Of a stretch of DNA of 64,000 nt, positions 17,454-23,230 are shown in pieces (the stretch's first letter is position 1; each line of letters opens with the position of its first letter). Origin of the DNA: Luteibacter sp. SG786 (lineage in GTDB: Bacteria; Pseudomonadota; Gammaproteobacteria; Xanthomonadales; Rhodanobacteraceae); contig NZ_JAAOYX010000001.1 of NCBI RefSeq assembly GCF_011759605.1, forward strand, positions 1,848,965 to 1,912,964, written 5' to 3'. The translations under genes and the position numbers were made by a program. The notes under the pieces are model-generated. The model was not told the origin of the DNA, did not search any database, and saw only the letters and a list, made by a program, of their open reading frames with translations.

Positions 17454-17740
17454 GCTGGTTCGTCCGATGCTTCGCGCGGAGAGAGCGACTGGATTACTGC
17501 CATCGCAACGGCCTTGCGTCCATCGCCATACTTGAAGAATCGTTCCACCTCATCCCTGAGAACAGAGTCCAGGACGGACTTGGCGTTCTTGCTAATGACA
17601 GCAAGAAGGTTTTCGGGAGTGCAGTATTCCTCTACAGCCGTCTTCACGTACTCATCCATCTGCGCTTGGTATTGAGTCATGGCGGCGCAAATTGCGTGCT
17701 TCATGCCCTCAACTTCTAAGCGAATAATCGGAAAGTTCAC
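17450..17740 (-). CDS. Hypothetical phage protein (96 aa)
   Basis: Starts at GTG 17740, overlapping the previous stop. The sequence is helical: MNFPIIRLEVEGMKHAICAAM... VEEYCTPENLLAVISKNAKSVLDSVLRDEVERFFKYGDGRKAV. The pattern 'I..EVExMK..I..A' is common in lambdoid early genes of unknown function. Confidence 0.6.
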   Translation of the reverse strand: MNFPIIRLEVEGMKHAICAAMTQYQAQMDEYVKTAVEEYCTPENLLAVISKNAKSVLDSVLRDEVERFFKYGDGRKAVAMAVIQSLSPREASDEPA

Positions 17741-17877
17741 GCCGCCACCCTCATCACCATGTGCCAGTCACGCGACCATCCGTCGAAAGGACCGACGTAG
17801 GTCACCGTTTGCGGGAAGCCGTCGATGAAGCGGACAAGACGGCAGCGGAACATCTTGGGGTTCTTTGGCAGAGTCAC
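17737..17877 (-). CDS. Small phage protein (46 aa)
   Basis: GTG start at 17877: MTLPKNPKMFRCRLVRFIDG then TVTYVGPFDGWSRDWHMVMR. GTGA overlaps both neighbours, and AAAGGGGG lies upstream. Function unknown. Confidence 0.5.
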   Translation of the reverse strand: MTLPKNPKMFRCRLVRFIDGFPQTVTYVGPFDGWSRDWHMVMRVAA

Positions 17878-18182
17878 AGTCGCCCCCTTTGCTTTGCGTC
17901 TTCGTAGTCCAGATCGGCTCGCTCGGCGATGTATGTCGGGATGTATTTGTGCATAACCGTTACTGCTTGCAGGAGGTCGCCGGCACGCATCGACTTAGCA
18001 ATCTTGTAGCGAGTACGGCGGTCCGCAAGAGAGTCGGCCATGGCTTCCAAAACGATGTCATCATCGGCCTGCAAGGTGCGGACGCGATTAGCGATCCACT
18101 CCATGGCGAATTCCTTTTCGTCCTCGGCGTCCAGGCGGCGGCTTTCGCATACGCTGTCGTAGTAGCGGTAGGAGGCATTCAT
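17874..18182 (-). CDS. Hypothetical phage protein (102 aa)
   Basis: MNASYRYYDSVCESRRLDAEDE... IAKSMRAGDLLQAVTVMHKYIPTYIAERADLDYEDAKQRGRL. Helical and charged. ATGA/GTGA overlaps at both ends. Function unknown. Confidence 0.6.
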   Translation of the reverse strand: MNASYRYYDSVCESRRLDAEDEKEFAMEWIANRVRTLQADDDIVLEAMADSLADRRTRYKIAKSMRAGDLLQAVTVMHKYIPTYIAERADLDYEDAKQRGRL

Positions 18183-18241
18183 ACAACACCAACCATCCGG
18201 CCCAACAGGCCGAGCACCAGGATTAGGAGGGAGGGTTTCAT
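18179..18241 (-). CDS. Possible 20-aa hydrophobic micropeptide
   Basis: MKPSLLILVLGLLGRMVGVV: nearly all hydrophobic with a Lys after Met. ATGA overlaps at both ends keep the chain of coupled genes unbroken. Without it there would be a gap. Tentative. Confidence 0.4.
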   Translation of the reverse strand: MKPSLLILVLGLLGRMVGVV

Positions 18242-18393
18242 GGGTCTACCCCATTTAGACGGTTGAGTTCATTCACGAAGCGAATTGCCGTGCGCGGATA
18301 GCAAATCCACCGAACAGGCCGCCAACCACGAAGCACATACCGACGCCACAATGGATTCCACGTCACTACATACCTCGCACCGTTGGCGCTCAC
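18238..18393 (-). CDS. Small basic phage protein (51 aa)
   Basis: GTG start at 18393: MSANGARYVVTWNPLWRRYVLRGWRPVRWI..., rich in Trp and Arg. GTGA and ATGA overlaps with neighbours. Function unknown. Confidence 0.45.
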   Translation of the reverse strand: MSANGARYVVTWNPLWRRYVLRGWRPVRWICYPRTAIRFVNELNRLNGVDP

Positions 18394-18689
18394 AGCGCAC
18401 CTCCCGTGGCTTTGGCTAGAGATTCTCGGATAAGCGCGAGAGGTTCTTCGGTGTCTCCCTCGGTGCTGACGAATGCGACGCTATCCAGAAGCCTTTCGCA
18501 TGCATGCAGCGCCCGAAGCATTTGCGGGATGGCGGCGATTTCGTGCGCGTCCTGCCTCGCTTGCTGCGTATACCCCTTGTTGGGAATGGTCGCGACTTTT
18601 CGGCGGCTGTCACTGGCATCCTCAAACACCACGAGAATGCCCGCCCCATATCCAACCTTGCGCTGCACATCCACATTCCCCTCACCCAT
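18390..18689 (-). CDS. Hypothetical phage protein (99 aa)
   Basis: ATG at 18689 with GGAGG 7 bases upstream gives MGEGNVDVQRKVGYGAG. Later ARQDAHEIAAIPQMLRALHACERLL resembles the 'xxIAAxPxMLxALxxC' pattern of many phage early proteins. Function unknown. A longer upstream start lacks an RBS. Confidence 0.6.
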   Translation of the reverse strand: MGEGNVDVQRKVGYGAGILVVFEDASDSRRKVATIPNKGYTQQARQDAHEIAAIPQMLRALHACERLLDSVAFVSTEGDTEEPLALIRESLAKATGGAL

Positions 18690-18933
18690 GGGACACCTCC
18701 AGGCGGGCGAGTCCTTTGCGAAGTATTGAAGCGTTATCGTCGAGAATCGCGCGCTCAAAACCTGGAGTTACCGGATAATTCGCCACGTCCCGTACCCGTT
18801 CAATGAATTCGGCCAAAGCGTCGTGTGCAACGAGAAGGTCGTCGGGTATGGCTTGGTGACCGTCTCGGATGAGAAGCGAAGCCGCCTCTCGCATGATGTA
18901 CAAGACATCCACCTTCCGCGTATCGGTGCTCAT
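18682..18933 (-). CDS. Hypothetical phage protein (83 aa)
   Basis: Starts MSTDTRKVDVLYIMREAASLLIRDGHQ..., helical, ending ..RLEVSHG. ATGA overlap with the gene upstream. Its end carries the Shine-Dalgarno sequence of the next gene. Function unknown. Confidence 0.6.
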   Translation of the reverse strand: MSTDTRKVDVLYIMREAASLLIRDGHQAIPDDLLVAHDALAEFIERVRDVANYPVTPGFERAILDDNASILRKGLARLEVSHG

Positions 18934-19181
18934 GACTTGTCTCCCACTTGAGTCAGCATTGCGGTAGCGATGGCGTCGGCCTCTTGTGCTACCCAGCCAG
19001 CTGTAGCAGCACTGTATTCGCCAGCGGCAAGAAGGCCCTGCATTGCAAGTCCCGCGTACCACTGGTGAAGGCTCATGCCGCCGTAGCTGTAGACGTTTGC
19101 GAAGCGGAAATCGCTGCCGTCGTGGTAATCGACATGCGTGCTGACTTCCGGAAAGGCGGAACCGCCGTTCTCGGTGCTCAT
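18930..19181 (-). CDS. Phage protein with GMSL-WYAG motif (83 aa)
   Basis: MSTENGGSAFPEVS... GGMSLHQWYAGLAMQGLLA... EADAIATAMLTQ follows a family found in many phages ('PAFPxxx..GMTLRDWFAGQALxG... AxxxADAML'). The family has no assigned function. Overlaps neighbours by 4 bases. Confidence 0.7.
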   Translation of the reverse strand: MSTENGGSAFPEVSTHVDYHDGSDFRFANVYSYGGMSLHQWYAGLAMQGLLAAGEYSAATAGWVAQEADAIATAMLTQVGDKS

Positions 19182-19363
19182 GCCGTGGGCTCCTGCTTGG
19201 ACTTGGACGACTCGGCGGCGTTCTTGGCGCGCAGGGCGTCGATAGCCGAGGCGAACTGAGCGACGAACTCGGCATCGCCCGGGCCAAGGTCGAACTCAAG
19301 CGGGGCCGGAAGCTCCGCGGGCTTGAAATGGTCGTGGCCGGTGATGAGATGGGCTCGGATCAT
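19178..19363 (-). CDS. Hypothetical phage protein (61 aa)
   Basis: MIRAHLITGHDHFKPAELPAP... FVAQFASAIDALRAKNAAESS. GAGG precedes the ATG by a few bases. Function unknown. Confidence 0.55.
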   Translation of the reverse strand: MIRAHLITGHDHFKPAELPAPLEFDLGPGDAEFVAQFASAIDALRAKNAAESSKSKQEPTA

Positions 19364-19366
19364 GGT

Positions 19367-19516
19367 TCAGGCCTCCACGATCCGTCCGAAGGAGCGGCCA
19401 AGTTCGAAAACGGCGCCAACCATTTCCTCGTTGCCACTGGTGCGGAACTGACGAAGAAGCGCGAGCGTGTCTTCGTCCGTATTCCAGGTCTTACCGTTTG
19501 CTTCGAAAGCCATCAT
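19367..19516 (-). CDS. First gene of the leftward operon (49 aa)
   Basis: MMAFEANGKTWNTDEDTLALL... MVGAVFELGRSFGRIVEA. GGGAG lies upstream of the double ATG. It is the first frame after the left operator/promoter cluster, so it would be expressed immediately from PL. The C-terminal helix pattern is acidic/hydrophobic. It could be an early regulator such as an N-like or host-takeover peptide, but nothing in the sequence shows this. Confidence 0.55.
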   Translation of the reverse strand: MMAFEANGKTWNTDEDTLALLRQFRTSGNEEMVGAVFELGRSFGRIVEA

Positions 19517-19553
19517 GGGTCTGCTCCCTGCCGGGTAATCCGGCTTGGAAGCT

Positions 19554-19582
19554 AAGGTAAGCCATACTTACATTCGGTGCAA
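19554..19582 (-). promoter_or_regulatory. Putative leftward early promoter PL
   Basis: On the minus strand, a -35 TTGCAC (19582-19577), a 17-bp spacer and a -10 TACCTT (19559-19554). The -35 lies in operator 2 and the -10 overlaps operator 1, the same geometry as at PR. Confidence 0.65.
19557..19571. promoter_or_regulatory. Left operator O1
   Basis: GTAAG-CCATA-CTTAC, a perfect palindrome with a 5-bp centre, overlapping the PL -10. Confidence 0.75.
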
Positions 19583-19593
19583 GTAAAACTTAC
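19579..19593. promoter_or_regulatory. Left operator O2
   Basis: GCAAG-TAAAA-CTTAC, one mismatch to the GTAAG-N5-CTTAC consensus, centred 22 bp from O1. Confidence 0.7.
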
Positions 19594-19601
19594 CTATCGA
19601 T

Positions 19602-19616
19602 GTAAGGTGCTCTTAC
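19602..19616. promoter_or_regulatory. Left operator O3
   Basis: GTAAG-GTGCT-CTTAC, a perfect palindrome, centred 23 bp from O2. Confidence 0.75.
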
Positions 19617-19714
19617 GTAGTTTAACTATCGTTCAGTCAGTGGGCGTCCTTAGCTCCGTCTCAGGCTAGGCGACGGGCATGGCGGACGATGGACGCCAAC
19701 ACAGGAGGACAGCC

Positions 19715-19948
19715 ATGCAAGAGACCATCTACTTCGTACAGGGCTTCAAGGCTGGTAAGCGCGGCCAGTTGGTGCCGCTCGAAGCGGTGGGGTGCGCTAC
19801 CGAGAGCCAAGCCATGGCCCGGGCTGAAAGGCTAGGGGATGCCCTTGCCGGCGCGCTGGCCTGGAGCCAGACAGCGGACGTGGATGCCGGGGAGTACGGG
19901 GAGCCGGTGGTGCTGGTTAGGGTGGGGCAGGTTCCCGAAATGGTCTGA
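19715..19948 (+). CDS. Hypothetical phage protein between OL and cI (77 aa)
   Basis: ATG at 19715 with GGAGG 6 bases upstream gives MQETIYFVQGFKAGKRGQLV... with AMARAERLGDALAGALAWSQ and PVVLVRVGQVPE. Such short 'YFVQxF... A.ARAxR' proteins recur in phages, usually unassigned. It is transcribed rightward between the left operators and cI, the position of rex genes in lambda, and could therefore be expressed in the lysogen. Confidence 0.65.
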   Translation: MQETIYFVQGFKAGKRGQLVPLEAVGCATESQAMARAERLGDALAGALAWSQTADVDAGEYGEPVVLVRVGQVPEMV

Positions 19949-19994
19949 CAGAGGGCGGGGAGTTAGAATGCGTCTATACTGAAAAGGACTTGGC

Positions 19995-20396
19995 GTGGCT
20001 CTTAACTTCCATCCGGACCCTGGCACGATTCTGATCGCTGACTTCGGGCATCACAAAGTCCCAGAGATCACTAAGCGTAGGCCTGTCATCGTGATCTCCC
20101 CTAGGCTTAGGCAGCGAGATGGTTTATGTACGGTGGTTCCTTGCAGCACGACAGTACCGAGGAAGATGCAGCCCTATCACCACAAGCTGACGGTCGTTCC
20201 CGCGCTGCCTTATCCGTACGATCACGAAGAAATGTGGTTAAAGGCTGACTTGGTATACACGCTATCGTTCGAGCGACTCTTCTTGCCGTTTATCGGCAAG
20301 AACGCCAAAGGCGACCGAATCTATGACGTTCGGCACATTTCTGACAACGATCTCAATGACATACGTGACTGCGTGCGGTCAGGATTAGGACTCTAG
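19995..20396 (+). CDS. PemK/MazF-like toxin-family protein without adjacent antitoxin
   Basis: A 133-residue protein starting at GTG with AAGGA upstream. KRRPVIVISPRL near residue 28 and VVPCSTT near 47 match the strand-loop signatures of the PemK/MazF mRNA-interferase fold. The C-terminal half (MWLKADLVYTLSFERLFL) also follows that family. No antitoxin-like gene is next to it. The upstream gene is 46 bases away and does not look like one. Whether it cuts RNA is unknown. It may be an exclusion gene of the lysogen. Confidence 0.75.
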   Translation: MALNFHPDPGTILIADFGHHKVPEITKRRPVIVISPRLRQRDGLCTVVPCSTTVPRKMQPYHHKLTVVPALPYPYDHEEMWLKADLVYTLSFERLFLPFIGKNAKGDRIYDVRHISDNDLNDIRDCVRSGLGL

Positions 20397-20399
20397 GAG

Positions 20400-20428
20400 T
20401 TGACTTCTGGAACGCCCGGTTGCATATT
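20400..20428 (+). promoter_or_regulatory. Putative sigma-70 promoter of the candidate small RNA
   Basis: TTGACT, a 17-bp spacer and CATATT, directly after the PemK-like stop. Predicted transcript start is near 20435. Confidence 0.6.
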
Positions 20429-20434
20429 TAAGCC

Positions 20435-20566
20435 GTACCCGCTCTGCATAGGCTATGCCGACGCATCGGGCAGAAGTCCCCCGAAAGGGGGCCGTCGCAC
20501 ATCGGAGATTGCAATCCAGTGTGGCGTCTACCGGGCCCCGTAGAAATACGGGGCCTTTGCTTATTT
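20435..20566 (+). ncRNA. Candidate small RNA between the toxin gene and cI
   Basis: About 130 nt with a promoter in front and a terminator at the end, and no plausible ORF. Stem-loops seen: GCATA-GGC-TATGC (20446-20458), CCCCC-GAAA-GGGGG (20478-20491) and the terminator GGCCCCGTA-GAAA-TACGGGGCC (20534-20555) followed by TTTGCTTATTT. It reads convergently toward cI. A phage C4-type antisense RNA is one possibility, but I cannot confirm a family. Confidence 0.55.
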
Positions 20567-20581
20567 GGCGTCAGGAAACGA

Positions 20582-20606
20582 AACCCCGCCTAGGCGGGGT
20601 TTTTTA
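20582..20606. terminator. Bidirectional terminator between the candidate RNA and cI
   Basis: AACCCCGCC-TA-GGCGGGGTT followed by TTTT on the plus strand. On the minus strand it can end cI. Confidence 0.85.
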
Positions 20607-21269
20607 TGCCTGCCGACCACTAGGAGGCAAGATCCCGCCCACATGGTGGATGGCCTCGATGTCGTCCTCGGCGATGACCAGGCGCTCGCCGGTCGAGATT
20701 GCGTTGAGCACGTACTCGCCGTCCCGGTGCCATAGGAACTCCTTCACGGTGCTCCGGCCATCCACGAGCTTGACCATAACGAACTCGCCCATCTGCGGGC
20801 TCTTGTTCGGCTCGATGACTACGTACCAGCCCGATCGGATGGCTGGGTGCATAGATCCGCCGCGGACCTGTAGGACATAGGCGTCCCTGTCCGTGGTCGG
20901 AAACTCGAAGTAGCCGTCCCCCTGGCCCTTCGGATATTCAAGATCGGTCCAGTAACCATCCATCCCCAAGCTCGCCGTACCCACCACGGGCACCCTCCTG
21001 AATGACGAGCGGGGAATATGCCCCGCGGTCGCATCAGATGGTGAGACTGGACTATCGGTCCCCTCGATCAGCCAGGAAAGAGACACCCCGAGAACTTTGG
21101 CGACGGTTCGCAGCTGATCCGTGTTCGGCTTGGTGCGATTCTCTGCGTTCGCAGTCTCCCACAACCCGACCGCCACGCGACTTAAGCCCACATGCTCGGC
21201 GAGATCGGCCTGGCTCATCTTTTTGGCTTTTCTTGCCTCTCTGAGGCGATCCCACAGCTGTGTAGTCAT
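20604..21269 (-). CDS. cI: CI-type phage repressor (HTH plus S24 peptidase)
   Basis: A 221-residue repressor. The N-terminal helix-turn-helix is at about 17-40 (KKMSQADLAEHVGLSRVAVGLWE). The C-terminal S24/LexA domain has catalytic Ser139 (GGSMHPA) and Lys176 (STVKEFL). The expected Ala-Gly autocleavage site is not visible; the matching place reads VVGTASLGMDGY (Leu101-Gly102). I start at ATG 21269, which begins MTTQLWDRLREAR. The longer frame runs through the operators. No RBS precedes this ATG, and a TACACT -10 sits at leaderless spacing. It maintains lysogeny by binding the two operator clusters. Confidence 0.92.
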   Translation of the reverse strand: MTTQLWDRLREARKAKKMSQADLAEHVGLSRVAVGLWETANAENRTKPNTDQLRTVAKVLGVSLSWLIEGTDSPVSPSDATAGHIPRSSFRRVPVVGTASLGMDGYWTDLEYPKGQGDGYFEFPTTDRDAYVLQVRGGSMHPAIRSGWYVVIEPNKSPQMGEFVMVKLVDGRSTVKEFLWHRDGEYVLNAISTGERLVIAEDDIEAIHHVGGILPPSGRQA

Positions 21270-21277
21270 GGGAAAGA

Positions 21278-21283
21278 AGTGTA
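21278..21283 (-). promoter_or_regulatory. Putative PRM -10 for cI
   Basis: TACACT on the minus strand, 8 bases from the cI ATG, inside operator 3. The -35 is poor, as expected of a promoter needing activation by bound repressor. Confidence 0.4.
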
Positions 21284-21295
21284 AGTGCTTCTTTC
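21281..21295. promoter_or_regulatory. Right operator O3
   Basis: GTAAG-TGCTT-CTTTC, one mismatch, overlapping the putative cI promoter. Confidence 0.65.
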
Positions 21296-21305
21296 CATTT
21301 GTGAT

Positions 21306-21320
21306 GTAAGCAGGGCTTGC
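21306..21320. promoter_or_regulatory. Right operator O2
   Basis: GTAAG-CAGGG-CTTGC, one mismatch. Its right half supplies the PR -35 TTGCGT. Confidence 0.7.
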
Positions 21321-21346
21321 GTTCATAGGTAAGTTTGGCTTACCCT
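21317..21346 (+). promoter_or_regulatory. Putative rightward early promoter PR
   Basis: -35 TTGCGT (21317-21322), an 18-bp spacer and -10 TACCCT (21341-21346). The predicted start is about the A of the cro ATG. Confidence 0.6.
21329..21343. promoter_or_regulatory. Right operator O1
   Basis: GTAAG-TTTGG-CTTAC, a perfect palindrome between the PR -35 and -10. Confidence 0.75.
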
Positions 21347-21352
21347 CGCGAC

Positions 21353-21568
21353 ATGGACACGAAAACCATCATCCAGAAAGCAGGCGGTCCCGCAGCGGTT
21401 GCGCGGATCTTCGGCATAACTAGCCAAGCGGTTTCTCAATGGGAAGCCATCCCCGCCGACCGCTGTAAGCGAATCGAGGAAGTCACGGGCGGCAAGGTCA
21501 CGTGTCACCAGATGCGCCCGGACGTCTTTGGCGCAATGCCCATTAAGACCAAGCGGACTGCCGCATGA
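21353..21568 (+). CDS. cro: Cro-like repressor
   Basis: A 71-residue helix-turn-helix protein: MDTKTIIQKAGGPAAVARIFGITSQAVSQW, then IPADRCKRIEEVTGG. The 'GGxAAVAxxxGITxQAVSxWxxIPxxRxxxIExxTGG' pattern is that of Cro/YdaS-type phage regulators. It is divergent from cI across three operators and would switch the phage to lytic growth. ATG 21353 is chosen; an upstream TTG would lie inside O1. No Shine-Dalgarno sequence is present. A terminator follows after 29 bases. Confidence 0.88.
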   Translation: MDTKTIIQKAGGPAAVARIFGITSQAVSQWEAIPADRCKRIEEVTGGKVTCHQMRPDVFGAMPIKTKRTAA

Positions 21569-21597
21569 ACCTCGGCAAGGACTGTTTTCGTTTGAAG

Positions 21598-21621
21598 GGA
21601 TGGGTTCCATCCCCTTTTTTT
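21598..21621 (+). terminator. Terminator after cro (tR1-like)
   Basis: GGGATGG-GTT-CCATCCC followed by CTTTTTTT. It separates cro from the cII-like gene, so downstream early genes need read-through or antitermination. Confidence 0.85.
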
Positions 21622-21675
21622 AACCTGACGAGTTTGTCCCACGCAGTCCCACGGCGTGGGAACAGGGGGTAACCA

Positions 21676-22050
21676 GTGACAAAGATCGTCTACGAAACCT
21701 ACGAAGACGCAATCCGAGACGCCGTAACAGCGCTTGGTGGCTTTAAGAAGGTGGGTTCCATGCTCTGGCCTGCGATGCCTGCTGACGATGCAGGAAGGAA
21801 GCTGTCCGCCTGCCTCAACACAGAAAAGCGGGAAAAGCTTGATCTTGGCGAACTCCGCCTTATCCGCCACGCCGCCCGTGCGCAGGGCATCCATACGCTC
21901 ATGTTCTACGAGGCTCGCGACTCTGGTTATGCCGAGCCCACACCCGTCACGCCGGAAGACGAGAACGCGCAGCTGATGCGTGAATTCATCGCCGCCACGA
22001 AGGTTCTGGAGTCCATCCAGAACCGTATGAAGATCCCGGGAGGCAACTAA
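21676..22050 (+). CDS. CII-like (CP76-type) phage regulator
   Basis: A 124-residue protein with ALGGFKKVGSMLWPAMPADDAGRKLSACLN followed by LDLGELRLIRHAARAQG. This matches the phage regulatory CII/CP76 family. A GGGGGTAACC stretch precedes the start. Position right after cro and its terminator, and before the replication genes, fits a lysogeny/lysis regulator. Ends with an overlap onto the next gene. Confidence 0.75.
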   Translation: MTKIVYETYEDAIRDAVTALGGFKKVGSMLWPAMPADDAGRKLSACLNTEKREKLDLGELRLIRHAARAQGIHTLMFYEARDSGYAEPTPVTPEDENAQLMREFIAATKVLESIQNRMKIPGGN

Positions 22051-22382
22051 TGAACGCAGTGCTCAACCCAGGTCGTACAGGCCGAGACGTCGGCATGGCC
22101 CGCTCAACCGCCCATGCCGACGACTGTCACGCCGACTGGTCATCCATGGCCTATTTCTCGCTGCGGAACTTCATCCGTAAGCACAAGGCGAATTTCACAG
22201 CCGAGGAAGCCCGCGGATGGGCTCACACCAAGGGCTTGCCTATGCCGCCTGACGGAAGGGCCTGGGGCACTGTCTTCCAGCGCGTCGCTCGTGAGGGCTA
22301 CATCCGCAAGATCGCCTACCGCCAAGCCACTGGCAAGGCATGCCACATGCACCCAGTCACGCTGTGGAAGGTGGTTGAGTAA
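22050..22382 (+). CDS. Phage protein, probable winged-helix, upstream of the replication gene (110 aa)
   Basis: The core WSSMAYFSLRNFIRKHKANFTAEEARGWAH, PPDGRAWGTVFQRVAREGYIRK and CHMHPVTLWKVVE follows a phage family lying next to replication genes. The 'RxWGxVxxRxxxxGxI' ending looks like a winged-helix. The start may be a later Met (MARST or MAYFS). Role unknown. Confidence 0.65.
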   Translation: MNAVLNPGRTGRDVGMARSTAHADDCHADWSSMAYFSLRNFIRKHKANFTAEEARGWAHTKGLPMPPDGRAWGTVFQRVAREGYIRKIAYRQATGKACHMHPVTLWKVVE

Positions 22383-22384
22383 GT

Positions 22385-23230
22385 ATGGACTGGTTTCGCC
22401 TCTACGCCGAGTTCTCTACTGACCCCAAGGTTCAGATGATGAGCGAGGCCATGCAGCGTCGTCTCGTGATGCTGTTCTGCCTTCAGTGTGGAAACGGTAT
22501 TGAAACGTTTCATGAAACGGAGCGCGAAACATCCATAGCATTTGCGATGCGTGTTTCGGCCGAAGAAATCGCCGCCACCAAGGCCGAATTTCTCCGCCGT
22601 GGATTCATCAACGATGACTGGACGCTGCGCAACTGGAGCAGCCGCCAATACGCCTCAGACTCAAGCACAGAGCGGGTTAGGAGGCATCGAGAGGCCAAGA
22701 AGCAGGGCCATGAAAGTGATGGAAACGAAGTGAAACGTTTCAGTAACGGCCTAGAACAGATACAGAACAGAACAGATACAGAACAGAAAGAGCAAAAGCT
22801 TTCTGCTCGGCACGATGCTCGCGCCAAGCCAGTCGATGAATCTCCGGTCGTGATTGGCATTCCGCTGAACGATTCATCCGAGTACCCGATCACTGAGCGT
22901 CAGGTATCCGAGTTCGCCGAGTTGTACCCGGCAGTAGATGTTCGCCAGGAATTCCGCAGTATGCGCGCGTGGTCGCTTAGTAACCCCACCAAGAGGAAGA
23001 CGCGTGGCGGGTTGCTCAAGTTCGCGAATGCGTGGCTATCCAAGGCTCAGAACGAAGCGCCACAAGCCAGCCAGAGAGGTTCGCCACCTCGTGGGCCGAC
23101 GAGCAAGACCGGCGAGGCAGTGATGAAACTTCAAGGGGTAATCAATGGAAACCAATTGGATCGAAACCGAGATCGCCAAGGGCTTACAGGGCCTGTTGTG
23201 CTTGAGCTTGGACCGTCAGCCGGCGCTTGA
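22385..23230 (+). CDS. O-like phage replication initiator
   Basis: A 281-residue protein. The N-terminus MDWFRLYAEFSTDPKVQMMSE with FAMRVSAEEIAATKAEFLRRGFI is the winged-helix module of phage O-type replication proteins. The middle is charged and low in complexity and is coded by tandem DNA repeats. The C-terminal ITERQVSEFAELYPAVDVRQEFRSMRAWSL.. TRGGLLKFANAWLSKAQ is typical of the O/DnaT-like C-terminal domain. Candidate origin elements lie within the gene, as in lambda. Its last 28 codons overlap the next gene. Confidence 0.8.
   Translation: MDWFRLYAEFSTDPKVQMMSEAMQRRLVMLFCLQCGNGIETFHETERETSIAFAMRVSAEEIAATKAEFLRRGFINDDWTLRNWSSRQYASDSSTERVRRHREAKKQGHESDGNEVKRFSNGLEQIQNRTDTEQKEQKLSARHDARAKPVDESPVVIGIPLNDSSEYPITERQVSEFAELYPAVDVRQEFRSMRAWSLSNPTKRKTRGGLLKFANAWLSKAQNEAPQASQRGSPPRGPTSKTGEAVMKLQGVINGNQLDRNRDRQGLTGPVVLELGPSAGA
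22501..22512. repeat. 12-bp palindrome inside the replication gene, copy 1
   Basis: TGAAACGTTTCA, a perfect palindrome, identical to 22731-22742. Confidence 0.7.
22731..22742. repeat. 12-bp palindrome inside the replication gene, copy 2
   Basis: TGAAACGTTTCA, a second identical copy 230 bp downstream and 12 bp before the tandem 16-mers. Confidence 0.7.
22755..22786 (+). repeat. Tandem 16-bp iterons, candidate phage origin
   Basis: AACAGATACAGAACAG occurs twice in direct tandem with no mismatch, followed by an A-rich stretch (AAAGAGCAAAAG). Repeats within an O-type gene are the known location of lambdoid origins. Confidence 0.55.
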
